In this document: in pieces, positions 53,624 to 64,000 of the stretch
How positions within the stretch are numbered: the first letter of the stretch is position 1
Layout of the letters: every line of letters begins with the position of its first letter
Origin: Lucinisca nassula
Taxonomy: Eukaryota; Mollusca; Bivalvia; Lucinida; Lucinidae
Length of the DNA stretch: 64,000 nucleotides
Reading direction: 5' to 3'
Assembly (NCBI GenBank): GCA_963580285.1
Contig: OY757016.1
Span: 42,175,124 to 42,239,123, forward strand
The notes under the pieces: generated by a model
What the model was told of the DNA's origin: nothing
What the model saw: the letters and a program-made list of their open reading frames with translations, nothing else
The model's database searches: none
Translations under genes and position numbers: made by a program

Positions 53624-55040
53624 CAAAATAGAAGTGGAGGCAATGGTCAGGAGTCGATACAATTAACCCACAGCTCCCATCAGAGACACCAACGGGAAAA
53701 ACACAAACATGAAACAACAGACCCTAATGGAAACATAAATAGCGGAAATCCAAAAGGCCAGTTACTTTACTTAAATAATATAAGCGACACAAACACCCAA
53801 AGACAAACCATAACAAAAATAAACCGCGACAGAAGAACCACCTTGGAACGGTCAGCAGAAACGAATTCCACTAGGGGGTCGGGGATGGCTTAAATCGATT
53901 TTACGTGGTCACAAGCCTCGCCCTTACTTCCGTCGCGATTAAGAAAAAAAAATTGTTCAGTCCGCATGAAGGCTTCCTAAATCATCGGGCTGCACGATAC
54001 TTCCACGCAGAGCTGATACCGACCGCACATGAGTATTGGTAATCCGCTTAGAACTTCTAAGCCTGCCAAGGAAAATCGCTGCGAGTCGGCCCGTCCATGC
54101 TTATAAACCCTATTTGTTTCATTGGGCAGCAGGGATTGAGATGTCGTTTCATCTCAATGTCGATTAAAAGTCCCGGAAACAATTGGAAGCAACATCTCCA
54201 AAATGACCTAAATAGTGTTGACGGGGACGTTAAACCTCAAATCAAACAAAATCCTGACTCATCAGTGCAACATCTCCGTGAACACAAAAATCAAACAACC
54301 CCAGAGATAAAACAACGGTGAGGACTCGACAGCAAGAAACTACTAAAATGCTGGAGCAAAAAAAAAAAAAACCAACAGTTAGACTCCGATGGGCCCGACC
54401 AGAGACAGAGCATCAGGCACCCACCGACAGTACATAGAATTAGATTCTCTCTAATTCTCAGTAAAACTTTACGCTGGAACCGTCATAGAATCTGAGGCCT
54501 GACCCACCGGCATGCAATTTAAGATTAAAGAGGGAAGCAAAGTCGTCAAACGTGGTCGGGCTAACCACCACGCACGCAACCTGTCGTATAACAATTTATG
54601 TTGTATCTAAACTTTTTATATCGAAGAATGAATTTACGAAACTGGGCGCCGAAGTCATTGCGGTTATACATTTTTCTGAACTTATATACTAAGTCACCAT
54701 AAAATTCGCGTTCCGATAGACCTTGTTGCAGAAGAGATTTGAGTCCAATATTGAATTTTGAAATTAACTCAGAATGACGTCTATAAAATTTTGAAATGGC
54801 CCCGCGTAGTTTATGGTACCGACAACCCCGATTAAGAAGTTAAGCAGTCATTAATTTATTACGAGTATTGAAGTCAGTTACATGACTACACACTCTGGCA
54901 AATCGAATTAATTGCGAAACACACGCCACAGGATGGCGCACGAGGAACACCAAAATCCAAAAAAGGAAAATTCACAATCTCAAAATCATAACCACCGCGC
55001 CTACCACAAACCCCGCAAGAAACAAACCCATCCACAATAG
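53624..55040 (-). mobile_element. Penelope-like element B7 with partial RT, split by a SINE
   Basis: The 3' region at 53624-53985 continues at 54252 (CTCATCAGTGCAACATCTCC) after a SINE A insertion. It reaches RT codons for LHLSIVDGFVSC near 55030, then is truncated. The RT is decayed. Confidence 0.82.
53986..54251 (+). mobile_element. SINE A inserted in B7, about 12-bp TSD
   Basis: Head GGGCTGCACGATACTTCCAC to tail GTGTTGACGGGGACGTTAAA and CAAATCAAACAAAA. It is flanked by TTCCTAAATCATC and ATCCTGACTCATC, a slightly diverged duplication of the B-element sequence. Confidence 0.85.
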
Positions 55041-55639
55041 ACAGGTGCATGCATGCAGGCTTATCTGTTTTCAATGGGCATAGACAATAAATGTTTTACG
55101 GTCTTTGGTAAATCTATGTCCAAAATCATTTTAACAAGTCCAGAAAAAGACCCGAATATCTCACTTTATACAGATAATTCTTTCGCCGGCCGGTTCGTAA
55201 AACATGAAAACATCTACAATAGCAAATATATATTTCTATATAATTGCTTTAAAATTTGCGGCCAGTAATATGTCAAAGAAAACATTTTACTTCAAAATCT
55301 TCAGCAACGCACTGTCTTTATTCTGCAATTGTTGCATACAACTTGACAATGTCTGTGGCGTAAAACGAATTAAACAATAAATAAATATTAGAAATAAATA
55401 TATTATCTACATGCACGTCAAGCTTTGTGACCCAAAACAACAAAATAAAGTAATATTCAGCATTTCAGCAGATCAGCGTTTGAGTCACTTTCTGCTGATC
55501 CGCATCTGCTGTTGTTCAGCGTTTTAGGTCCCAAATCCATGTAACGGTTATTTATAGAATTTAATCGTGCTATTCCTATCGTTGTGAGGTCAGAATGTTA
55601 CGTTAGATAGCTATCTATAAAATTAGGACTTGAATAATG
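55041..55639. other. No recognised feature
   Basis: A 71-codon ORF (55053-55268) shows no known motif. An inverted CAGCAGATCAGCG/TGCTGATCCGC pair lies near 55465-55505. Confidence 0.4.
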
Positions 55640-55725
55640 AGTTGAGTTTCGCAAACAGTATATATCCATATCAGACGTCTGATCAGGGTCTACACTATAT
55701 GCTCACAGTCCAGGAATTTATGATT
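55640..55725. mobile_element. P-family hairpin remnant
   Basis: CGCAAACAGTATATATCCAT and GATCAGGGTCTACACTATAT arms. Confidence 0.45.
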
Positions 55726-55834
55726 TAAATGAAACTGTGAGTTTTATGAGGAGCTATACGTAAAAGACTTATCTATACTCTTGACTGGAATCATGTGTTG
55801 GTTTTTGCAAACAGTGTGTCCCAGATCTGACGTG

Positions 55835-55930
55835 GTGAGATCTGGGTCATTGAGGCGGTGAAGCAGGTCTAACGAGCACCTAATCCCTATGTTTTTGCTG
55901 TATAAATAAGCAAAATATAACGGGTCTCAT
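55835..55930. mobile_element. F-family half copy
   Basis: GAGGCGGTGAAGCAGGTCTA and ATCCCTATGTTTTTGCTGTA segments match half of an F foldback. Confidence 0.4.
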
Positions 55931-56013
55931 CAGCAAATCAGCCATTTTGGAGATGTTAAAAATTGCACTATGTCGCACGCGTGTGTGTTGTCGTAATGAA
56001 CAGTAAGGACATG

Positions 56014-56668
56014 AGCAACGGAAGTAATGGCGATTTGTTGGTTTGTTTGTTTGATTTGAGGTTTAACCTCCCCGTCAACACATCTTAGGTCATTTTGGAG
56101 ACTTTGCTTTCAATTTTGTGGGACTTTTACCCGACATTGAGATGAAACATCTCAATCCCTGCCACACAGTGAAGCCAATAGAGTCTATAAGCATGGATGG
56201 GCCGACTTGCAACAATTTTCCTGGGTAGGCTTAGACCTAAGCGGATTACCAGTACTCATGTGCGGTCGGTATCAGCTCTGCGTGGAAGCATCGTGCAGCC
56301 CAATCTATTTCTCCAAGCCCCGATGGGCGGGGCGGGGAAGTAATGGCGAGGATTGTGACCACATAAAATCGATTCAAGCCCCCCGCCCCAGTGGAATTTG
56401 TTTCACATGTCGTTCTAAGGCGGTTCTTCTGTCGTGGTTTATTTTTGTTATGGATTGTCTTTGAGTGTGTGTATCGCTTTTATTATTTTGCTTTCGATAA
56501 CCAATTGGTCATTTTGTGGGAAAGTAACTGTCCTTCTGGCTTTCCGCTTGTGATGTTTCCATCAGGGTCTAGTTGTGTCAGGTTTGTGTTTCTTTCCCTT
56601 GGTGTCTCTGTTGGGAGCTGTGGGTTAATTGTATCGATTCCTGTTCATTGCCTTCGCTCCTATTTTGG
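56014..56668 (+). mobile_element. Penelope-like 3' fragment B11, split by SINE A
   Basis: The fragment flanks a SINE A copy. The right part runs GCGAGGATTGTGACCACATA to TTAATTGTATCGATTCCTGT. Confidence 0.8.
56034..56335 (-). mobile_element. SINE A, full length, 14-bp TSD
   Basis: A 302-bp element between two copies of GGAAGTAATGGCGA (56020-56033, 56336-56349). The duplication is perfect and fixes the ends of family A: a CAAACAAACAAA-type tail at 56034-56052 and a CCCGCCCATCGGGG head at 56320-56334. Confidence 0.92.
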
Positions 56669-56689
56669 TGATCACTGAATAATGTGAAA

Positions 56690-58205
56690 TAATGCCCATA
56701 CAAGTAGAGTCTGAACGCCCCACTTGCGTATGCGACTACTTTTCAATTTTGCATTAATACGCTTCCAATGCCAACGGAGGCTTCCATCCACTGAAAAAAC
56801 TGTGTGAGTCAGTTCTCTCGGATCAAAGTACGCAATTACAGTGCCATTTGTAAGCTCTCATTTTAGCTCTTTAAATACATCCTACATTTCCGCTGGCCAG
56901 TGCCATTGTACATCCTGTCTCATGAGGTATCTTAGAGAAGATTTAATTGTGCTGTATTGAGGTTTGAACCTTGACAAATAATTGCTCATGGCCAAAATAG
57001 AACATACTTCTGATACACATGAGGGTATGTCCATGTTTTTGATGACACCCACCTTCTCTAGTGAAGCTGAAATTCCTGCTGAGCTGAATACATGTCCGTA
57101 AAACTATTCTTATTTAATGTCAAATTCTTCTTTTGAAGTCGCGCAAATGTCGCCTCGAGCCTCCTATCATGTTCTTCCTGGTCTTTTCCACATACGATTA
57201 TGTCAACGCGTATGTTCTTAACACCATCTTATCTATATAACACTTTTGAAATATTTCCGCCGCAGAATTTATTCCAAAACACAAGCGTTTATAGCGAAAC
57301 AATCATGCATGTGTAGTGAAGAATGTTATGTTCCTCGACCGTTCTTACAGAATTAACTGATTTAACTAAATCCAACTTCGAAAACACTTTAGCGCCGTTT
57401 AAATCCACTATAATGTTATTCACAGTAGGAATTAAGTATCGTGTACATTTTATGGTACGGTTTGGTTCCCTCTTATCAACGCAGATTCGAACCTCGTCCG
57501 GTGATTTAGGTTTGGATGCAGCCACAATGGGCGAAACCCATGGTGTAGCCCCGCCATCGACTTCCTCAGTTAGATCATTGTCCACCATGAGTTTGAGTTC
57601 CTTTTCCACGTCTTTTCGCACATGAAAATGTATTCGTATGTGAGGCTGTTGTACCGGTTGAACATAAGGGTCTATGTACATTAATGCTTGATCCAGTGTT
57701 CACTAGCATTCTTAGATTTAGTCTATTAATTGCCACATTCAAACTCGGCTGCTTAGTTTTCACTGAATTAACGCTTTTCAGTTCGTGTATTCCAAACATA
57801 TAATCACCATTTGAGTCACTAATTGTGCCACAGCATATGTCGCTTCAACTTGTTTGACAGATTTTACTTTTGTCTTCATTTTCGATCGGCAAACTGAAGA
57901 AAAGTGGTTCTGGTTTTACACGCGTGGCAAGATTTTTCTTTTGCCGGACACTGTCTGTCGGTCCACAGTTCATACATGTTTTTAAAATGTAATTTCGCCT
58001 CTGGCGACATTTGAAAGTTTTTCGCGGCTTTTCCGTGTGTTTGATTTCACATGCCTGTTTGTCTGATAATTCCATTGATCTAGCAAGTCTCAACAGTTCA
58101 TCAAGAGTCTGGTCCTCGCGTAAAGCCCTGCGTCGTCTTTTGGGGAGCTGCAGCCTTGAATTATTTGTGACTTGACCTCCTTGTCTTTTTCTGTAAAGTC
58201 GCAGT
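56690..58205 (-). pseudogene. Decayed Ty3/gypsy-like LTR retrotransposon (gag-pro-RT-RNase H order)
   Basis: Minus strand, from right to left. A gag-like C-terminus with TLDELLRLARSMELSDKQA and a lone CMNCG (58249-57845). A protease-like LVNTGSSINV (about 57690), where the catalytic D-T-G reads N-T-G. An RT with PHIRIHFHVRKDVEKEL, TPWVSPIVAA and FSKLDL (57681-57289), then, after a deletion and stops, YKRLCFGINSAAEIFQ (about 57260). Last, a DPRELTHTVFSVDGSL-like segment toward 56800. Many frameshifts and stops; no LTRs found. Confidence 0.75.
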
Positions 58206-58212
58206 TTATACG

Positions 58213-58540
58213 AAATAGAAGTGAAGGCAATGACAAGGAATCGATACAATTAACCCACAGCTCCCATCAGAGACACCAAAGGGAAAGAAACACAAACATG
58301 AAACAACTAGATCCTAATGGAAACATCGATAACGGAAAGCCAAAAGGACAGTTGCTTTTCCACAAAATTGGCCAATTGGCCAAAACAAAATAATATAAGC
58401 GATAGACACACTCACAGTCTAGCCTAGCCTAACAAAAATAAACCACGTCAGAGAAGAACCGCCTTGGAACAGTCAGTGAAACGAATTCCACTGAGGGGGA
58501 GGGGATCTTCGCCCTTACTTCCGTCGCGATTAGGCGTAAA
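58213..58540 (-). mobile_element. Penelope-like 3' fragment B8
   Basis: AAATAGAAGTGAAGGCAATG start; ends near CTTCGCCCTTACTTCCGTCG. It cuts the gypsy-like remnant. Confidence 0.75.
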
Positions 58541-58739
58541 AAAGAAAAGCTGTGTTTCCACTTACATGCTGAAAAAAAATTTGGTTGATAGGTAAGAGAA
58601 ACTTCTTTTTATTATTTTATTTTTTCTCCAGAAGAAAACAGTGTAGGCCTGTATTTTTTATGTGTTTTTATTTTTGTACATGATTTTTGTCAGTAAACCT
58701 GTCATGTTGAGACTTGCCCTGTATATCAAAATTCATTTT

Positions 58740-59525
58740 TAGACCAGTGCTCATAAACTAGAAATTGAAAGAGGCCGGTATTCATTTCCCAACCGCATAT
58801 GTATGCAATGTTGTAAAGGGTTAGTTGAAGATGAACTGCATTTCTTGTTAGTATGCCTAAAGTACAGTTTAGAAAGAAACACATTTTTTAACCAAATTCA
58901 AAATAAAACTTCTTTGTTACTGTCTATGCATCAGAAATTTATTTGGCTTATGAGTAATGAGGAGACTAGAATTTGCAAAGTTGTTTCAAGTTTTATTTTA
59001 CAAAGTCTTAATAAGCGTGATAATTAATAAGCTTAGACTTATAACAGTCACCTTGGCGCAATGAGTCAACAACTTATAAATTATAAATTGGAGTTGTTGG
59101 CTTTTTGCGCTGGGTGACGACTGTTACAGTCAATCACTCTTATAACTATACAACATTTTTATCTTTATATATGTTGGCTACTGGACCCAGGTGTGCAGAA
59201 TTTTGCGTGAGCTTAATTACTATATCTTGCACTCTTATTACATTTACAAATGGTAGTGCTATTATTAAACTTTATGTTTAATGCTCTTAATTAAAACATA
59301 GCTGTACTCTTGGACCCAGTTGACAACTAGCAAAGACCTATGTTCCTAAATATATGGTATTTAAAGATGTCTCCCTCTGGCAGCTTTAGTATAGGTAAAG
59401 GCTAGAAGTTTTATTTCATTACTTTTTTTTCTTTTTCTTTGTTCTTATTCTCTTTTCCTTTGTAATTATATGTCTCATTAGTGAAACGTTCTGTTCTGAT
59501 GAATAAACTTGTAAACTTGTAACTT
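58740..59525 (+). mobile_element. LINE 3' end (ORF2 C-terminus plus 3' UTR)
   Basis: The open frame to 59027 has RYSFPNRICMQCC, VEDELHFLLVC and LSMHQKFIWLM, the C-x-x-C ... E-D-E-x-H-F-L-x-x-C block found at the C-terminus of many LINE proteins. The 500-bp 3' UTR carries GTTGTTGGC and GGACCCAG motifs and ends with the short repeat AACTTGTAAACTTGTAAC. Clade not determined. Confidence 0.65.
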
Positions 59526-59529
59526 TTAG

Positions 59530-60149
59530 ATGCTCAAAAAGTCAGCTCTGTACTTTGGAAGGTACTAAATGCCGAAAACTACAAAAAAATGTACTTAAAA
59601 CGCGAAAATACTATGGGAAAATGCAACGACGACATTGGGTAGGGTCGGACGGTAGGGTCTGTGTTTTAATTTCCATAAAATAGTAGAGTCGGGGCGGTGT
59701 GTGTATGTGTTGTGGGGAGGGGGGGGGGGTCTGAAGCAGGGTCGGTCGGGTAAGCGAAAACACGGCTATTTTTTTAGGCCTAAGCTGTCTCAGCCTGGTC
59801 AAATATGCGTCGATCCCTTCCTCGGGCTGTTGTTTAGCTTGTCGGAATTTATATATTTCGTATTCTGTATTCTTCTTTGGAATAAAATAGCCAAAGTGTT
59901 GATCAATGCCGTTGCATAATCATCTCAAGTGTATGTTAACGTTTCAAAGATGTCGTTAACGTCTTTCCCAGCGGAGTGAAGAAGTAAAGCTGACGTTGTT
60001 ATGTCTTTGATGTCCATGCCGACAAGAAGATTCTCCAACCGTTTATCCATTTTCGCCAGTGTATGTCCAAGGCAGTTTCATGGATATTAAAAAGGTGGAA
60101 ATGCCGGTAATGCTGATGCCATATTTACCTGTTTTTAACAGCTAATTGG
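59530..60149. other. No recognised feature; G run
   Basis: An uninterrupted G run lies at 59717-59730. No gene seen. Confidence 0.5.
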
Positions 60150-60318
60150 TCCAGTTAATCAGTGTTGTGGGAAAGTAACTGTCCTTTTGGCTTTCCGCTA
60201 TTGATGTTTCCACTAGGGTCTGTTGATTCATGTTTGTGGTTCTTTCCCTTTGGTGTCTCTGATGGGAGCTGTGTGTTAATTGTATCGATTCCTGATCATT
60301 GCCTCCACCTCTATTATA
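60150..60318 (+). mobile_element. Penelope-like 3' fragment B12
   Basis: GTGGGAAAGTAACTGTCCTT to TTAATTGTATCGATTCCTGA. Confidence 0.75.
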
Positions 60319-60550
60319 CTAATTAATGTTATTTGCTGAAGTTGCTGCATATCCTTCCTTTTCTCTTCTTGAAAAGTTTTCAACTCACAGTATACTACTT
60401 TAGATATTTAATATATTAAACCCGCAGAGCAACTGAAGTAGATTCTGCGAGCATGCTGTATTATAATCTGAACTGTAACGTTTTGTTGCGGTAAATATGT
60501 AAATGACGTATACATATAAACAATAACACTACAGTATCTGTTTAGTGATT

Positions 60551-61315
60551 TTTTAATTGGGGTTTAACAACCCCGTCAACACTATATATGTCATTTTGGA
60601 GACGTTGCTTCCAATTCTGTGGGACTTTTACCCGACATGGAGATGAAATGTCATCTCAAGCTCTGCCGCCCAATGAAACCAATAGGGTTTATATGCACAG
60701 ACGGTCCGACTCGCACTACTTTGCCTGCCCTGGACCAGCATTTCTGTGGTTTCTTGTTGTCGAGTCCTCACCCTTGTTTCATCTCTGTGGTTGTTTGATT
60801 TTTGTGTTCTCGGAGATATTACACTAATGAGTTAGGATGCCTTCACGCTTACTGAACAAATTATTTGTCAAAATCGCGACGGAAGTAAGGGCGAGGATTG
60901 CGGCCGCGTAAAATCGATTTATGCCACCCGGTGGAGTTCGTTCCACTGACCGTTCCAAGGCGGTTCTTCTGTCCAGATTTATTTTTGTTATAGTTTGTCT
61001 TTGAGTGTGTGTATCGCTTATATATATAGTTTTTGTTTTGTTTTGGATAGTCAGTTAGCCATTTTGTAGGAAAGTATCTGTCCTTTTTGCTTTCCGCTAT
61101 CGATGCTTCCATTAGGGTCTAGTTATTCGTGTTTGTGTTTCTTTCCCTTTGGTGTCACTTATGGGTGGGTTAATTGTATCGATTCCTATTAATTGCCTTC
61201 ACTTCTGTTTAGACCTTCAAAGCGAGTACCAGTACTCTCGTGTGGTTGGTTGCAGCTCTGCGTGGAAGCATCATGCAGCCCAATCTATTTCTCCCAGCCC
61301 CGATTGGCGGGGCCA
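60551..61315 (-). mobile_element. SINE A split by Penelope fragment B13
   Basis: The tail and middle lie at 60551-60733 and the head at 61206-61315. The two halves join in the order of an intact A copy, so B13 inserted into this SINE. Confidence 0.78.
60734..61208 (+). mobile_element. Penelope-like 3' fragment B13
   Basis: TTTCTTGTTGTCGAGTCCTC to TTAATTGTATCGATTCCTAT and TTGCCTTCACTTCTGTTT. Confidence 0.8.
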
Positions 61316-61394
61316 ATCACAAATGATAATAATGAATATTGATAGACGTCTAACATTCTACTATTCTTTCTTTCTTTTGTATAACCCTCAATAC

Positions 61395-61520
61395 AGAGAG
61401 TGTGGATACTCACAGTCTAGCCTAGCCATAACAAAAATAAACCACGACAGAGAAGAACCGTCTTGGAACAGTCGGTGAAACGAATTCCACTGAGGGGGGG
61501 GGGGGGGGATCTTCGCCCGT
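61395..61520 (-). mobile_element. Short Penelope-like fragment B14 with G run
   Basis: ACTCACAGTCTAGCCTAGCC and GGATCTTCGCCCGTACTTCC match B8. The G run is at 61494-61508. Confidence 0.6.
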
Positions 61521-61666
61521 ACTTCCACCGAGGCTGTATTTACACGCACAGAATGCAATGCTAGTGATTATAGAGCCTGAACTTAAGCTCAGCTCAGCTT
61601 ACTTACTTTACTCATCTGACAATGATGACTGATAAGTAATCTAAGTAAAGTAAGTAAATACCGCAA

Positions 61667-61908
61667 CGGGCCTCCGTGGCCTAGTGGATAAGAGCGCTGA
61701 CTCTTAGTCATTAGGTCTCTCACCGCCGTAGGTTCGAGCCTCGCTCGGGGCACGTTTGAGACGCCAAGTTCTGCAACGGAAGGTCAGGTGGTTTTTCTCC
61801 GGGTACTCCGGTTTTCGCCCACCTCTGATTAACGATCGGCTCGATATGAGTGAAATAATCTTTAAAGGGCCGTAAAACCAAAACAAAAAAAAAAAAAAAA
61901 AAAAAAAT
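61667..61908 (+). mobile_element. tRNA-derived SINE S3, poly-A tail, 15-bp TSD
   Basis: Head CCTCCGTGGCCTAGTGGATA (A box) and GTAGGTTCGAGCCTCG (B box), body with CGGGTACTCCGGTTTTCGCC, tail A23. The perfect target duplication AAGTAAATACCGCAA lies at 61652-61666 and 61909-61923. Low divergence of the duplication means a recent insertion. Confidence 0.93.
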
Positions 61909-61977
61909 AAGTAAATACCGCAAAAATCAAAAATGTGTTCCTTTAAGAGCAATGAAAACATTCATAAGAAAGAAGAT

Positions 61978-62023
61978 GGTCCATACTACGTAGTTTCGGC
62001 TAACAAAGCCTCATCAGTGGCCC
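61978..62023 (-). ncRNA. Hammerhead ribozyme copy D4 (one stem I mismatch)
   Basis: Core complete. Stem I is GGGCCA against TGGACC, with one unpaired position; stems II and III pair. Confidence 0.87.
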
Positions 62024-62361
62024 TGTAATGATCAGGCAAAGAAAGCCAGAGGAAACATACTGCAATTTTGCAAATTTCGAATAGGCAGTCGATACAAAGA
62101 CTGATATAAATCAAATTGGGATCCAAAAAATTAAAAACCTGTCTAGAATATGAGTCTAAACCAATAATTTATTTCTGATTTCTCAGAATATTCACGCTGA
62201 TCTCAAAGGACCAAAAGTAAACTATAAACTACACTATGGTTGATGGTACGGGGAGACGTTTTACGGCCGCCACACGGCACAACACCAGCTGCAGTGAAGG
62301 CAAATAAAAATCAACAATGTGTTCCTTTAAGAGCAATGAAAACATTCATAAGAAAGAAGAT

Positions 62362-62407
62362 GGGCCATACTACGTAGTTTCGGCTAATAAAGCCTCATCA
62401 GTGGCCC
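62362..62407 (-). ncRNA. Type I hammerhead ribozyme, copy D5 (covarying stem I)
   Basis: Stem I GGGCCA/TGGCCC pairs perfectly. Compared with GGGTCA/TGACCC in D1b and D3, both partners of one base pair have changed (T-A to C-G). The CTGATGA and GAAA cores, the stems II and III and the GTA cleavage triplet are intact. Confidence 0.92.
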
Positions 62408-62692
62408 TGTAATGATCAGGCAAAGAAAGCCAGAGGAAACATACTGCAATTTTGCAAATTTCGAATAGGCAGTCGATACAAAGACTGATATAAATCAAAT
62501 TGGGATCCAAAAAATTAAAAACCTGTCTAGAATATGAGTCTAAACCAATAATTTATTTCTGATTTCTCAGAATATTCACGCTGATCTCAAAGGACCAAAA
62601 GTAAACTATAAACTACACTATGGTTGATGTACGGGGAGACGTTTTACGGCCGCCACACGGCACAACACCAGCTGCAGTGAAGGCAAATAAAA

Positions 62693-62960
62693 GACTGCTT
62701 ATTTCGCTCATTCCTGGACAATAATGGGATAAGTGTAAGTAAACGACATAGAAGGCATGAATAGCGCTTTTAGATGAATTTCAGGACCCGGAGGATGAAG
62801 TATAAGCCTGATTATTGAAACTTAAAGATGCTTTATCACCCTAAGCGTGCCTAGTTAGTATGTTTATTTAACCTTAATAAAAAATAACAAATTGATTTTT
62901 TAACTTTTATTCAACCTAAGACATAGTTCAAATCCTTTCCATATCAGTAACAGACATTTT
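62693..62960. other. No recognised feature
   Basis: Short spacer before element E6. Confidence 0.5.
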
Positions 62961-64000
62961 TAGCTCACTTGTGCCGAAGGCTCCAGGGGAGCTTATATTA
63001 TAACTGGTCATCCGCCGTCCGTCGTCCGTCCGTCACCACCTTTGACCAGTTATATCTCTGCAGCCTGCATGCTGATCTCAATCATTTCTTATCTGTAGCA
63101 TGCCTTGGGTGGGGCAACGAAGAATTTAGCTTTTTATCAAAATTGAATGAAAACTTTGGTTGCTATGGCAATCCCAATTTCCCATAGACTTACAATGGAA
63201 AATGCTTGTCATCACCGTAGCACCTTCCGTTTTGATCAGATCTTTATGAAACTTATATGTAAGGTAATATATAAGGTACTTATATGTAAGGTAAGGCTGG
63301 GGATAAAAGCTCGGAAGAGTTCGGAAAACGGCCAAGTCGGCCCATTAATCATAGAGTTACGTCCCTTTGATTGCTGAAAATGCCGATTTTGCCCTTATCA
63401 TCACAATAGCCCTTTTGGTTTTGATCGGATCTTTCTGAAACTTATATGTAAGGTGACTGGGGATAAAACCTCGAATGAGTTCGAAAACTGGCCAAGTCGG
63501 CCTATCGATCATAGAGTTACATCCCTTTGATTGCTGCAAATGCAGATATTTGACTTTATCATCACAGTAGCCCCTTCAGTTTTGATAGGATCTTTCCGAA
63601 ACTTATATGTAAGGTGGTTGGGGATATAAACTTGGATGAGTTCGAAAACCGGCTAAGTCGGCCTATTTATCCCAGAGAAATAACCCTTTGATTGCTAAAA
63701 ATGCCGATTTTTGACCTTGTCATCACCGTAACCCCTTCAGTTTTGAACGCATCTTTCTGAAACTTATATGTAAGTTGGTTGGGGATAAAACCTCAAATGA
63801 GTTCGAAAACCGGCCAAGTCGGCCTATTTATCATAGAGTTACTTCCCTTTGATTGATGAAAATGCAGATATTTGAACTTTTCATCACCGTAGCCCCTTCA
63901 GTTTTGTTCAGATCTTTCCGAAAGTTATATGTGAGGTGGCTGGGGGATAAAAACTTGGATGAGTTCGAAAACCGGCCAAGTTGGCCCTTTATCATAGAGT
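62961..64000 (-). mobile_element. ATIR/hairpin element E6, right end at 62961, continues past window
   Basis: Reading the minus strand, the element ends GGAGCCTTCGGCACAAGTGA then GCTAAAAA. A (GACG)n tract (63008-63040) lies inside the end and a tandem array of about 160-bp units (63230 to the edge, about 5 units) follows. The unit includes TCTTTCTGAAACTTATATGT and GTTCGAAAACCGGCCAAGTC. The left end is off the window. Confidence 0.7.

Larger units (their letters stand above)
61924..62692 (-). mobile_element. Hammerhead retrozyme-like repeat D4-D5, head-to-tail dimer
   Basis: Two units of 384 bp in tandem, nearly identical by eye, each with a hammerhead. They directly follow the right target duplication of SINE S3. 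A dimer of 300-400-bp units, each with a type I hammerhead and no ORF, is the described form of metazoan retrozymes. Confidence 0.9.

Noticed and set aside
22740..61210. CTGATGAG-like word in Penelope 3' fragments as a hammerhead
   Set aside because: The GAAA core and a pairing stem II are missing in every copy checked (for example 51745-51775), so it is not a hammerhead.

Overview
The window is eukaryotic, intron-bearing and repeat-rich. Its tRNA-derived SINEs, CR1-type LINE, Penelope-like fragments and the RNA/DNA repeat families seen here are most like a bivalve mollusc, probably a heterodont such as Dreissena, Mya or a venerid clam. The genus is an inference, not something read from the sequence.

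One host gene is clear. It is the 5' part of a FAM120-family gene (constitutive coactivator of PPAR-gamma-like; PIN/XPG-like N-terminus) on the minus strand. I assembled five exons from matching splice sites and phases: 17550-16833, 8570-8482, 7141-7047, 3850-3744 and 3157-3108. They total 1059 nt (353 codons), and the gene continues off the left edge. Its introns hold SINEs, MITEs, a 30-copy 34-bp minisatellite (7256-8282) and a 3.4-kb tandem-repeat transposon (12207-15597).

From 17.8 to 20.8 kb lies a 3-kb hAT-like element with TIRs of more than 500 bp. From 21.0 to 36.1 kb is a nested pile. A tandem repeat encoding a type I hammerhead ribozyme (retrozyme-like) is split by a CR1-like LINE carrying a 2A-like motif, PHD fingers, APE endonuclease and reverse transcriptase. 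The LINE is itself broken by a Penelope-like element (22391-24169), a 6-kb ATIR/hairpin element (24949-30934) with another such element nested in it (27727-29986), a third one (31528-34049) and a small TTAA-type MITE (34896-35208).

From 36.1 to 64 kb the window is mainly foldback MITEs, truncated Penelope 3' ends, SINEs with clear target-site duplications, a broken PHD/OTU-like coding sequence (42.6-44.5 kb), a perfect 67-bp inverted repeat bounding a tandem array (48.3-51.7 kb), a decayed Ty3/gypsy remnant (56.7-58.2 kb), a LINE 3' end (58.7-59.5 kb), a head-to-tail hammerhead dimer (61.9-62.7 kb) and the edge of a further ATIR/hairpin element (62.96 kb onward).

Two systems stand out. The first is the hammerhead family: five intact 46-nt motifs plus one broken one, with a covarying stem I base pair. 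The second is a group of Helentron/Helitron2-like non-autonomous elements. Their individual sequences differ, but they share an order: ACAAG-like start, 8-16 bp palindrome, asymmetric terminal inverted repeat, tandem array, GACG-rich tract (TACG in one), hairpin, matching inverted repeat. In each element the left and right ATIRs match each other but not those of the other elements.
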